Below, piece by piece: positions 45,501-56,640 of a stretch of 64,000 nucleotides of DNA. A program made the position numbers and the translations under genes. The stretch comes from Alitta virens (Eukaryota; Annelida; Polychaeta; Phyllodocida; Nereididae). The DNA is taken from assembly GCA_932294295.1 (NCBI GenBank), contig OW028582.1:310001-374000 (forward strand). Direction: 5' to 3'. Below the pieces are notes generated by a model. That model saw only the letters and a list, made by a program, of their open reading frames with translations. It had not been told where the DNA came from and made no database searches. Numbering within the stretch: position 1 is the stretch's first letter; each line of letters opens with the position of its first letter.

Positions 45501-46047
45501 TATGGTAAAATGCCATAGCTCAACAGTAAAGTTTTGCACTGAATCCCTTTATTTGTGACTTTGAATAATAGATTGTTAGTAAATGCTATTAGCTACTATG
45601 TTGCCATCCTTCGTAATCAGATATCATAACAGTCTGGTAAACAACTACAATCAGAGATAAAACACATTTCTGCCTGTGATGCAATCCCCCAGACTGACAA
45701 CTATCCAAAGAGCATTTTGCAAACTACATTGCATGATCAGTGGACATCAGATACTAATTGTGCAATCCATTACTGCACAATATTCTTCATTGTACTATAA
45801 ATTTTATCAGAACAGTCTATTCAATTCACACCATATCAAAGACAGAAAAATGTAGGACACTAAGCAAATGTCAATACAGAACTTTAGAAGTAGGACAAGG
45901 TAACCTACTTTCACAGACTGAGATAGTATTTCATGATAAGTTCACTGGCAACGAGTGGCAGTTCTGAAAAACTCTCTGACTATCAGTACATTGTGATCAG
46001 AGGAATATATCACTTGACAATAAATCCATTCATTGCAAGCAATAATC
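42531..46047. other. 3.5 kb spacer without recognisable gene
   Basis: TA microsatellites lie at 42706-42730 and 43101-43111 and a poly-C run at 43277-43290. No open frame with a recognisable motif occurs. The last about 120 bases before the ATG at 46048 are presumably the 5' leader of the first transporter gene, with no obvious TATA box. Confidence 0.5.
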
Positions 46048-49000
46048 ATGGAACAACAGAAGCCGAGTCGCCTGACATACCTCACGGTTTACCTTGCAAC
46101 AGGAATCAGCCAAACCTGCATGTTCATCTACCTGGGTATTATGCCTGTGAGTTGTCTGTCTCATATCTCATAACTGTGATTATGTTTATGGTTAATAATC
46201 AATAAATTCAAATAAATGTATGTGCATTATTAAGAAATGTATCAGTTTCAACAGGTATCCATTGATTGATAATAATCATTCCTAGGTCAAATTTTGTATT
46301 TTTTAATCTTTTTAAAATTTTGCCATTGTACCTGTACTGGTCTAAAACTTAGCTTATATCACCAGCTTTATGAAGCAGATGTAATGATAGATAAAATTAT
46401 TTAGGGCGTCCACCACATTAAATATTTATCTACCCCATAGGTGGTGTCCTTTACCTGCCCTAGTGTAGACACTTGATAAACACCCCTGTATTTAACTTTC
46501 TTTTAAACATCTCAACTCACATTCTTTCCCGGGCCCTTGGTGCCAGTAATTTTGAAATATTTATACAAGTGTTATTGATTTCATTCAAACTATTTATTTC
46601 TATATTCTATCATGGTATTTGTTTTTGCATGATCGAGGGCTTATCAATATGTAACAATTACGGATGTACATATTGTACATGGCCAAATGTGCCACGTGCG
46701 TTTTCCATGCGTTTAGATAAACACAGGGAAAACGCATGGCTTTTGCCTGATTATATTTAGGCGAAAAACCATGCGTTTATCCTTCTCATGGAAAATGCAC
46801 ATGGCACATTTGGCGATGTATACATTATGATATATGCTGCGTAGTGATTTTGATATTCATTTTTGCATCTTTCCAGTTCTTGTACACTGAGTTTGGTGTT
46901 GACACGGTCACTTTTGGCTATATCATGTCAGCGGCAGCCTTCTTGCAACTGTGCAGCAGTCCGGTACTGGGGCGCCTGGCAGACAGTATTGGCTCAAGGA
47001 CTGTCCTGATCCTCTGTATGGTGTCAGCCTCAGCAGCCCACTTCATGATGGGTATAGCTTGGAGTGTACCGGTCTTGATATTTTCCAAGTTATGCGGTGT
47101 AATCATGGACTGTTTACCAGGTTGGTTTTTATTGATATCATCGCAACATGTGACATGGAAATATCTCAAAATTCAATTCAAACATCTAAACTATGGTTCT
47201 TTATTTCAGTTGCTCAAATGGCAATCACAGATATGACCCCAGAAGCTGAACGAGGTTATTATTTGGGCAAGTTAATGATCCCGATGAGTATAGCCATGAT
47301 TTTGGGCCCACCCACCAGTGGCTTTTTATCCTCATACATCGGGTATGTCACCTATCTTAAATTTTTCCGCGGTTTCTATTGAGTAATTCATTCACTTTCT
47401 GGCAGCATTACCAGGTATTTTTACAATTACTGAATGACTTTTCAGGAATCAAAGAACGGTCCAGCTCACTTGGCTGCTTCCCCTCCTGGCGATTGTTCCA
47501 ATCTTGATGCTCATCCCTTTCACGAAAAAAGCCAAGGAAGCCTCTGACGAAAGTACTCTAGATTTCCAACATGATATTAACTATTCAACATAGCCATATA
47601 AGGCTTCCCAAAAATAGATTTCACATGTTTTCATTCTTACATTTCAGACAAGAAAAGTGGAATAGATTGGAATAAACTGAAAAGTCTTATCACTCAAGGA
47701 GACATTCCGTACATATTGGTCATGCGTTTCTTAGTGGGTAAAGGATTCCATCATTTAAGTTACTGTTTCTTTTCTTGTTGTTTATTGTGTTAAGAAATAA
47801 AATAATCCAGATTCCTTTATATAATTATTACATACTAGCATTTCCTGCCATGTTATTCATGATGAACTTCCAACTGGCCGGGGTCACCGTGTTCAAGCTG
47901 AATGCCGAGAGCCTCGGAATACTTGGTTCGGGTATGGGAATCATGAACCTGGTAATTGCATTTGATATCCTACATGGCCAAATGTGCCACGTGCGTTTTC
48001 CATGAAAAGGATAAATGCATGAAAAACGTATGGTTTTTGCCTAATCATAATAAGGTGAAAACCATTTGTTTATCCAAACGCATGGAAAACGCATGTGGCA
48101 CATTTGGCCATGTATTGAAGCGTATTATTGATGTGAATAAACTGAAATGGATGCACAGTTTTCATAATGTAACTCTTTTGCAGTTGAATGGGATGTTTTT
48201 ATTATCTTGGATCTCAAGTCGAATCAGCCCTGATCAGTTGATGAAAGTAGGAACTGCACTGACATTGGTCACCTACTTCTTCCTTGTAAGTATGAAGTCT
48301 ATCAAGTATTTCCTAAATGGAAGGGTTACATATATGTCCTTCAACGACTTAGGTAATGGCAATTCGATTCATGGAAGGCCTGTTAAAGTGCTAGAATAAA
48401 CATATGCAGTAACGAAGGCAAATGCACCATTTTTTCTTCAGACCTTTTCCACCCAAGTCTGGCACCTGGCGGTCGTTCTTACTTTGGTCGTCATTTCATA
48501 CTCCATCGTAGACAACCACCTGACTGCAGCCATATCAAAAGCTGTGGATCCAAAAGACTCCAGTGAGTATATAATTCCTGCAATTATTGTTTTGGTCTGA
48601 TATTAAATCTATGTGATAGTTAATTGGAATTTGCACAGTGTTGGCCACTGGAGTTCCAGGTCTTGAGAATGACATTGTAATAGTATATAATACTAATAGT
48701 AATTTTGATGAGTATGATGATTTTGAAAGATATGTGTTTATTAATAACGAATATCAGGTACAATTGGCTAACTTTTTGCTGAAAGTTATGAAAATAAGGA
48801 AACCGGTAATTTTTTGTTATTTAGATGTCATGTATTTAAGCACTGAAATGGAGTGACATATAAGTCCTTATGAGGCTGGGTGGTTTATGTTTCCATGTAT
48901 GATGCTTGTATTGTTATAATGTAAAACCACATGTCAATAAAGATAAATGAATAAATAAAATAAATAAATTAAGGTATCAATTAGTGTTGTTGTGATGTAC

Positions 49001-49213
49001 TCGATTACTATTTATTGCTTATTTTGCTCAGGTACAATGCTGGGAATATCAACAGCAATCTTCCATCTCTGCAGGACTTTGTCACCAACGATAGGTGGCG
49101 CCTTGATGCAGAAGTACGGCTTTTATACAATAGGGGTCGTGGGAACTGCCGTCTCATTGTTAGCTGTCATTCTGCCATTTCTTAAAACAGAAACGAAGAC
49201 AAAAACATCATAA
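46048..49213 (+). CDS. MFS transporter, SLC22A18-like, paralogue A
   Basis: A 396-aa major facilitator superfamily membrane transporter from nine exons: 46048-46146, 46877-47120, 47210-47342, 47446-47552, 47648-47737, 47839-47951, 48184-48285, 48442-48562 and 49032-49213. All introns are GT..AG and all phases match. The start is the first ATG before the hydrophobic VYLATGISQTCMFIYLGI helix. The MFS motif A after helix 2 is GRLADSIGSRTVL (65-77). VAQMAITDMTPEAER..LGKL (115-135) and STMLGISTAI..L.RTLSPTIGGAL in the last exon are the segments that most resemble SLC22A18 (organic cation transporter-like 2). Mammalian SLC22A18 has about 420 residues and an uncertain substrate. A second gene of identical structure follows 3 kb downstream. 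Introns 1 and 6 each carry a palindromic MITE, intron 1 also a SINE-like repeat, and intron 8 a retroelement tail. MFS is certain; the SLC22A18 relationship is likely. Confidence 0.92.
46345..46482 (+). repeat. SINE/MITE-like dispersed repeat in transporter A intron 1
   Basis: Diverged copy: GCTTATATCACCAGCTTTATG, AGCAGATGTAATGAT, GTCCACCACATTAAATATTTA, CCCCATAGGTGGTG and GTGTAGACACTTG, in the same order as the copy at 49530. Confidence 0.65.
46676..46820. mobile_element. Palindromic MITE, copy 3, in transporter A intron 1
   Basis: Starts TACATGGCCAAATGTGCC, ends GGCACATTTGGCGATGTA, with inner ACGCATGG / CCATGCGT arms. It ends about 55 bp before the exon 2 acceptor. Confidence 0.9.
47971..48114. 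mobile_element. Palindromic MITE, copy 4, in transporter A intron 6
   Basis: Starts TACATGGCCAAATGTGCC only 19 bases after the exon 6 donor and ends GGCACATTTGGCCATGTA. It makes up more than half of the 232-bp intron. The hairpin arms are nearly perfect. Confidence 0.92.
48640..48974 (+). mobile_element. Retroelement 3' end in transporter A intron 8
   Basis: A stretch with a short open frame (48638-48856) ends in CATGTCAATAAAGATAAATG followed by an AAATA-rich tail, the layout of CR1/Jockey-like LINE 3' ends such as the one at 17640. The boundaries are approximate and no RT motif is included. Confidence 0.5.
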
Positions 49214-49322
49214 TAGAAGATATATGATTAGGGAATTGTAGATGATATATATTATAACAGCTATATGTTATCTTCTTTTAATTTATCTTTTGTATTTTGT
49301 ATATTATTTTATTTTTTAGCCA

Positions 49323-49328
49323 AATAAA
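49323..49328 (+). terminator. Candidate poly(A) signal of transporter A
   Basis: AATAAA about 110 bases after the stop codon. Confidence 0.6.
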
Positions 49329-49529
49329 AATGTTATTTAATTATTGAGACCTGTTTTAAGTTTGTTCCTATATCAATTTATTTATACAGCTAAATAGGCA
49401 TTTGACAAACGTTATGGATAGCCATCCAACATACACTGCAGTCTTCCAACATACAAACCAGCTATCCGACATACACCCATGTTGCCAGAAAATGAAGCAT
49501 TCTGATTGGCTCACAGCCGACGAATGGAG

Positions 49530-49720
49530 AATATGGAAGTATGTCTGTGTGTCTGTCTCAATGCTAACTGGGTCTGGTGTCAGAAGCTTAGCTGATATGA
49601 TCAGCTGCCAGAGGCAGACGTAACAATGAGATGATAGGCTTGGAGTCCACACTATGTTACACATTTACCCTGTAGGTGGGGTATATTACTTGCCTCAACA
49701 TAGACACCAAGTAAAAGGCA
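49530..49720 (+). repeat. SINE/MITE-like dispersed repeat, longest copy
   Basis: Contains all blocks: GTCTGTGTGTCTGTCTCAATG, CTAACTGGGTCTGGTGTC, AGCTTAGCTGATATGATCAGCT, GGCAGACGTAACAATGAGATGAT, GGCTTGGAGTCCACACTATG, ACACATTTACCCTG, GGTGGGGTAT and TTGCCTCAACATAGACACC. This is the best reference copy for the family in this window. Confidence 0.75.
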
Positions 49721-49799
49721 CCTCCAATTCAACGTACAATATGTACATTTTCGTAATCCAATAATGTTATTACACTAAAGCACAGGGTGTATGAATCTA

Positions 49800-49843
49800 G
49801 CAGTATTTTTAGCTGACCAGCTGACCAGCTGACCAGCTGACTG
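49800..49843. repeat. 10-bp tandem repeat AGCTGACC
   Basis: AGCTGACC followed by AGCTGACCAGCTGACCAG; about four units of the palindromic core CAGCTG. Short and simple. Confidence 0.8.
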
Positions 49844-49864
49844 CAATGTTGTATTAAGCGGTGT

Positions 49865-50420
49865 TCACCCTGTCAGGGACGGGCATGGCTAGGGAGCACG
49901 TATGAAAAAATGTTTTTGCTCTTGGTCATACTTGTTCATACGTATACTCGTGCTAATCCGTAGGACGTCCTGGTAGCACTAGATCATCCGTGACCACCCG
50001 TGGAAAGAGCAAATATTTTAAAGCATGTTTAAATATTTGGCTGACATTCTACAAGTGAATTGTTTACATTAGTTACATAACTCGCTCGGGATTCACTCGG
50101 CAAGCGTTTTACGTACGTTCTACGTCCATTCGTCCATTCGTCCATTCGTGACCATCCGTGATTATCCGTGGCCATCTATGAGTGCCTGACGGATGCCTGA
50201 CGATGCCTCATCGATGCCTCACTGATGCCTTACGGATGCCTCACGGATGCCTCACGGATGCTTGGCAACGGACGTTCAGTGAGCATTTGACAGACGTCCG
50301 CCGATTGATCTACGACTGCCTCATGACGCTCGTCGAAAGAATTTATGTGTGATTAAACGTGCAACGAGTGAGCAAGTATAGTTCATTTTTCACGTCCGTG
50401 GTCATACGTAGGTCTCATCA
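49865..50420. mobile_element. Candidate non-autonomous element with subterminal repeats
   Basis: A GC-richer island with dense short repeats: CCGTGACCA(C/T)CCGTG around 49988 and 50147, CGTCCATT three times at 50124-50148, and GGATGCCTCAC units at 50182-50263. CGTATG/CATACG words lie near both ends (49899 and 50402). The internal composition resembles the arms of the element at 35446. Terminal repeats and a target duplication were not resolved, so the class is open. Confidence 0.4.
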
Positions 50421-50682
50421 GCCCCTTTAGTGTAAAAGCCATTTATGCTACATTGAAGTACACCAGGGCTACTGGTCAACCTTATCTGCATGTAATTGGA
50501 CAATATCAGGTCACATGGGGTCTTTTGGTTCTGCATTATTTTCTTATTATCACAAGTTTGTATATTTATTGTATATTCATTGTTACTAGTTAGGTAAATT
50601 GGGTTATCATATGCTATCGAATAATGTAGGTTTTTGAGACATCGACGCAGAATTGTGAGGTAACCTGTCACTGTCCAACAGA

Positions 50683-50808
50683 TTCAGATTCATTCATTTT
50701 ATTTCACATTCATAAAACATATATTATAAATTTAATTTTCAAAACATTTGTACATAATGTGAGGAGACCCCACTAAGAAGGTATCCCTTCGCTATCGTGG
50801 GGCCACCT
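50683..50808 (-). repeat. Retroelement 3'-end repeat, partner at 53787-53913
   Basis: On the minus strand this begins AGGTGGCCCCACGATAGCG and ends GAATGAATCTGAATC. It is nearly identical to the + strand copy at 53787-53913, with GTGAAATAAAATGAATGAAT as the tail. Short 3'-anchored copies in both orientations fit 5'-truncated LINE insertions. Confidence 0.7.
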
Positions 50809-52287
50809 ACAGGGATTAAAGTCATATATGCATGACCACCTGGCATAGTCTGGTATGATATTTATATATTTACTGCTATATCTATAAAATTAAACTGGTT
50901 ATTACTTGTTCAAATTACTCATTATTTATTCATTATACTTATTATAATTATGGGATGTTAGTATTTTTTTTCAGGTATTATGAATAGCACATGTAATACT
51001 ATTGTTTGTCATTATTATACAGCCCATTTAAGAAATATAGCATTAAAGTAATTATGAATAATTATGAACACTACTGTTGATATGTTCATATATGTATGAA
51101 AACTGCTTTTATATATGTTTATTGCAGGGTAGTCATATCAACCATTGGTCCTATTCATGGCAATATTCTGAAATAAGCCGGAGTATAGTGAAGGTATTCA
51201 CTGATTGAGGGGCCTATTTCAGTATAATGCTAACATTGCATAACAGTTGTTTTACAATGTTTTACACTATCGCTTGTTAGTTAGAAAAAATCTAAAAATT
51301 ATTTTTGTTGTCTCTATCTATTTAATTATTACTATATCAAAATATTATTGACCAAGGGATCAATTTACAACAATTCGTGCATATTACTCCTGGTATAAGC
51401 CCCGGGGTCTATTTCAGGAGTAATATATACCATGTAATTTTTGGAGCAAATGTTTATTATTATTATTATTTTATTTACCTGTTCTAATTTTTTTACATTG
51501 TTACATATAATCTTATTGCAGACTGTATAAAGAGGGCGATATTTTTTATGGGGGTAAAAATGGGGCCTGTTTTGTTTTTTTTGGGGGGGGGGGAGACTTA
51601 AAGAGTTGCCATATGCATTTATTGTCATTACAGGGGTTTATTTAGATTCATTTCATATACTTGAACTTTATAGATATGAACTATAATTTGCAGATAAAAA
51701 ACATCCAGAAAATTAAATACAATAAGTTTTACATAAATCAATTAAATATAGGTTTTTTTTGTAATTGATCAAATTAAAACTGGTGCTTTTAGAACTTTAT
51801 CTAAAACAACTATATTTTGGGGCCTTTACACAATTTATATCATACATATTTATAACCTAAACCCTCCCCCCTGAGGGGTTTATTTAAGGAGATCACACTC
51901 CCAGGTGAGGTGGTGTGGAGCATGAAAGCCAGGTCACCGTCCCAGCTGATTGTGGGACATGAATGTGGGACATGCTGCTTGACCTGTTACAGCATACAAA
52001 CTGGGTGAAATATTAGGACAAATGTAGAGTATGGACTGAGTGAATGAATTATACTGAGACAGAAGACATGTTTATGAGGAATGTTTGATAATTTAATAAA
52101 GGTCACTGGGATATATACTGACAAGTGTTGTGCGGGCTAGGAACAACTTAATCCTTGTTTATACACACAGTTTGCAGGATTTGTTTTTCATGGCATCAAT
52201 GAAAAGATCGACTCACACTTGAGTTGGTTTGTTGACAGTCAGTCCCAGTTTAGTGTCAGTTCACCTGACCACTGAATATCAACAATA
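50809..52287. other. Spacer upstream of transporter B
   Basis: AT-rich, with a poly-G tract at 51583-51593 and no recognisable frame. The 5' leader of transporter B should lie within the last about 200 bases; no TATA box is obvious. Confidence 0.5.
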
Positions 52288-55200
52288 ATGGAGGACAACA
52301 GCAACGCAGACCAAGGAAGCATTGGGAAGTACTTGCCTCTCTACATTGCAACTGGCATCTGCCAAGCATGCATGTTCATCTACATGGGCATCTTGCCTGT
52401 AAGTGTACCATAATCTCATTTGAACCATCTCGAAGTTGCTATAGCTATAATGTTGTGAACATGATATAAGTCATTAATAATAAATGATGTACAACTTGCT
52501 CACAAAAATAAATAAATAGATAATTAATTAATAATCCTAGAATAACCAGCTCTATGTGTTTGTTTTTTCTCTATTGATAAAAAGACTCATCAATTGTGCC
52601 CTTAATTAATAAGGTAATTTTCTTACGGTTGATCAAAATACTAGCTTTTACATGTTCAGTGATTGCGCCATAATCATTATGACTGATTGAATATCATTAT
52701 AACAATACTTGCAGTTCCTGTTCACTGAATTTGGAGTGGACACAGTGACCTTCGGCTATGTGATGTCTGCGGCATCATTCTTCACCCTTTGCGGAACACC
52801 CTTACTTGGGCGCCTGGCAGACAGTATTGGTTCACGGACGGTCCTCATATTCTGTATGCTGTCAGCCTCAGCAGCCCACTTCGTGATGGGCATAGCTTGG
52901 AGTGTGCCGGTCTTGATATTGTCCCGGTTCTGTGGTGTCTTCATGGATTGCCTACCAGGTAATAATACTATCTTGTCATTACCAAATCATCGTGCTATTC
53001 AAGGAGGTTAGACGGGTAAAATGGTCTGACAGTTTGGTAACTGGTGTGCCACTGTCTCTGCTCGGGACCTTTGAATCTTCAGGGTCCCTGAAAACTGAAG
53101 CGCAACCTGCATTTACAATATCACTATGCATATGCAACGTATTGCTGACCGAACAAATTAATTCAATGTTCGCTGCTCCAGATTGTTTTACAACAGGTGT
53201 ATAATACCCTCACTTTGTGTGTTTTGACTTACTTCAAAAGTGCCTCAGTTAGTTGTGCGGGATTTCATGTGAGTTGCTCACAATCAGATTCTGTAGACGC
53301 TCGCTGATTCAGCTCGCACATTTAAAGTCACTCTAGATGGCACCGGCAATCGACTTGTAGACAGGGTGTGCCAAGTTAGATCTATCATAATATAATAATA
53401 ATAATAATAATAAAAATATTTATTTAAAGTCACAATAAAATAACAATAAACCTAGCACAAAGGCTATTATGTGACTAAGAAAAAAATAAAACAACAAGTA
53501 AGACAAATTAAAAGCAATCACAGTTGGCAAATACTACAGGAGCACGCAGACCCCTCCCATGTGTGTAACAGCTTTTTAAAACTTAATATCAATGCTTATT
53601 TTCAGTTTCCCAAATGGCAGTGACAGACATGACACCAGAGGCTGACAGGAGTTACTACTTGGGCAAACTCATGATTCCGATGAGCTTGGCACTGATCTTG
53701 GGACCTCCTACAAGTGGGTTCCTCTCCTCGAACATCGGGTTAGTCCAAGTGTATTCCTTCATATTAAGTGTTAGTAACTTCCAGATAGGTGGCCCCACGA
53801 TAGCGAAGGGATACCTTCTTAGTGGGGTCTCCTCACATTATGTACAAAATTTTTCGAAAATTAAATTTATAATATATGTTTTATGAATGTGAAATAAAAT
53901 GAATGAATCTGAAATCTATAAGTTTGCATTACATATCCATTGATTGCAAATTCATCCGATTTGATTCTTATTCAGGAGTCAGAGAACAGCTCAGCTGACT
54001 TGGGTGCTCCCTCTTTTGGCTATAATTCTCATCCTCGTGTCCATCCCTCAAAGACAGAAAGCCAAGACACAAACAAAAACAGGTACGGTGAATCACATCC
54101 TGAGTCAGTGCTGATTTTTAGCATCTTCAGAACTGTCTATTGATGACAATCATTAAATTACTTGAAGGCCTCCCCAACTTTAATCCAAGGGAAGATATCT
54201 TTCATAAATGTGTGAACAATAGATATTATATTACCATGTAAATTTCATTAATCTGACAATAATACTATTTTAATTATGATCTCCTATCCACTTTAAATCC
54301 TATGTTCCACATTGTCTTAAAATAATTGTTAATTATGATGCAAACAGGGGTATGCCCCACTTGTGGCTCAGCATCAATGATGTTATGGTGTTCCCCTGGA
54401 ATTACCTGATGTATTTATGCATGTATGTATGTAAGTATGATTTGAACAAGTGTACATTATGTGATGAATGTATACTCTTAAGACGTTTAATGTTGTTCAA
54501 AATTTAAATAAACAAACGAAACAATAAACTATCCACTTTATTTGCAGATAAGAAAGAAGGCATCGACTGGAGCAAACTGAGAAGTCTCGTCTTAAAGGGA
54601 GACATCCCAAAGTTACTCTTAATGCGCTTCCTCACGGGTAAATAAATGTTTAGATAAAATGGAAATTAAATAAAGGAATACCTTTGCGATGGAATATTCA
54701 TTTCAGGATAGGACTTGATTCTGGTTCAGTGATTTAGCTTTTTTTTTTTTTTTTGCAGCGTTCCCACCAATGCTCTTTCTTATGAACTTCCAAATAGCTG
54801 GAGTCAAATTCTTCAAATTGAATGCACAAGGACTTGGCTTGCTCGGAGCAGGCATAGGAGCCATGAACATGGCAAGTTCTTTTATTACATATATGTAAAC
54901 TTATGATCACTTGTAAAGTGGAAATTGCACTTGATCATTAGATGACTCATACTTTCATGCATGGCAATTGGCAATCTTGTGAGGATCCTGCATCACCTCC
55001 ACCTTGTCACTAATGACAAGGAATAGCTACAGTGACACCACCTGCCCTCTAGTGATAAAAAACTTTGTTATAAGTGATTGACCTTCCAATGGCTACAAGA
55101 TGAGTCACAACTACCTGATGAGTCATCATTGGATAGAACAGCTATAATAGAACATATAAGAGTGTGACTCACCAATGCAGTTTTTAACAGAAGAAGACAA

Positions 55201-56439
55201 GAAAAGTTTACATATTAATGCTATCATCTGTAATCCCACTTGAGACTTTTGTGACTGAAAATGTGCTGAAATATCAGTTGTTTTCATGGTGTCAGTCAGG
55301 GTGTCTAGCTCCCTCCAGTTACTTTAGCAACTGTCTTCTCAAGTTAGCGAGACTCGTTAGAGATCTAATGTGAGAAGATTTGACTTTGTAAGAAGTCATT
55401 ATGTGTAAAGAGACAGTAATGGATACATAATATAATATACAACATTAACTTTGCGGATTAGAGTAGAATATACATCAATCGTAGGCGTTCAGACTAGACA
55501 CCACCGGAACACCTAAAGACAATTTTCACCGACATTCTAATTAAGATATATTCATGCATTTGTTTCAGTTGAATGGTTTATTTCTTCTGTCATTCATCTC
55601 AAGTCGACTGAGTCCTAACCAAGTCATGAAGTTGGGAACTTCGTTGAATGTCGTCACTTATTTGTTTTCGGTGAGTGGGATATCGCAATCCACTAGCCGG
55701 ACTCTATGCGAATGAACAAGCGAGTAACGATGGAGAAGAACTGTTTTGAAAGATTAAATAAATTCATGATTCCAACATGGCCAAATGTGCCACGTGCGTT
55801 TTCCATGAGAAGGATAAACGCATGGAAAATGCATGGTTTTTGCTAATTATAATGAAGCAAAAACCATGGAAAACGTACGTAGCACAATTGGTCATGTAGG
55901 CTTGCAGAAATGCAATTGTTCCTTTGTGTCTCTTTTGCAGATATACGCCACCGAAGTCTGGCACCTGTTTGTCGTTCTCTGTTGTGCAGTCATGTCTTTT
56001 GTTCTCATTGACAATCACATGACTTCCACAATATCCAAAGCAGCGGATGCTAATGATTCAAGTGAGTCACATCTGTGTCAGTTATAAAATTATTATATTT
56101 TTTTACTCTTGTCCGTGAGTTCTGTGACACACCAACACGGCGACACAATTTCCTATCACATCCAAGTTTCACCTTGGCTGATATGATGTTTCCTCATCCC
56201 ACAAAACTCCATATTGGACTCCTCACCATCCACTATTACTATCTTATTATTCTTCAGGTACCATGTTGGGCATTTCAACAGCCATTGTGCAACTCTGCAA
56301 GACTCTCTCACCCACAGTAGGTGGCGCCCTCATGCAGCATTATGGCTTCCATACGGTAGGGGGCCTCGCAGCTGCAGTGTCCTTGATAGCAGTGACTTTG
56401 CCCTTCCTTAAAGGGGAAGCAAAATCAAAACTTTCATGA
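52288..56439 (+). CDS. MFS transporter, SLC22A18-like, paralogue B
   Basis: A 400-aa paralogue of the gene at 46048 with nine exons: 52288-52398, 52715-52958, 53606-53738, 53976-54082, 54548-54637, 54759-54871, 55569-55670, 55941-56061 and 56258-56439. Exons 2-9 have exactly the lengths of paralogue A (244, 133, 107, 90, 113, 102, 121, 182). Exon 1 is longer by 12 bases, giving a more acidic N-terminus (MEDNSNADQ). Motif A is GRLADSIGSRTVL at 69-81. By eye, 66 of 81 residues of exon 2 are identical to A. The last exon has STMLGISTAI..LCKTLSPTVGGAL. Intron 6 uses a GC donor (ATG|GCAAGT); the other introns are GT..AG. Introns 2, 3 and 4 contain retroelement tails and intron 7 a palindromic MITE. 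The frame is intact throughout, so both copies are probably functional. The transported substrate cannot be deduced. Confidence 0.92.
53398..53545 (-). mobile_element. Retroelement 3' tail in transporter B intron 2
   Basis: On the minus strand AT-rich sequence ends TAAATAAATATTTTTATTATTATTATT, a (TTA)n microsatellite tail typical of LINE/SINE 3' ends. No coding part is present. Confidence 0.4.
53787..53913 (+). repeat. Retroelement 3'-end repeat in transporter B intron 3
   Basis: AGGTGGCCCCACGATAGCG to GAATGAATCTGAA, nearly identical to the inverted copy at 50683-50808. It occupies about half of the 237-bp intron. Confidence 0.7.
54345..54535 (+). mobile_element. Retroelement 3' end in transporter B intron 4
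   Basis: GGGGTATGCCCCACTTGTGG, then GTATGTATGTAAGTATGATTT and an A-rich end AATTTAAATAAACAAACG. The layout resembles the GTGGCCCC...tail repeats nearby. Class and edges are uncertain. Confidence 0.35.
55774..55898. mobile_element. Palindromic MITE, copy 5, in transporter B intron 7
   Basis: Starts ACATGGCCAAATGTGCCACG and ends CACAATTGGTCATGTA. The right arm is shortened (CCATGGAAAACGTACGTAGC) relative to the other copies, giving 125 bp. It ends about 40 bp before the exon 8 acceptor. Confidence 0.88.
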
Positions 56440-56634
56440 AAGAAAAAATATACTTAATATTTAAAGACAATTAAAGACCTTAGCTACGCTGTTTCATATT
56501 GCACAGAAACACAGGGCTATGTTCATTTATCAGTATCATAATTGAAACATTTATATATATATATATATGTACTATTATATAGTTATATTTTGAAAATGCA
56601 TATTTTTAATGTCGTTCAATATCTTAAATGCATG

Positions 56635-56640
56635 AATAAA
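56635..56640 (+). terminator. Candidate poly(A) signal of transporter B
   Basis: AATAAA about 200 bases after the stop codon, in CATGAATAAATG. Confidence 0.5.

Noticed and set aside
46918..47382. Frames on both strands overlapping transporter A exons 2-3
   Set aside because: Shadows of the transporter exons or read-through into introns; the spliced frame explains the region fully.
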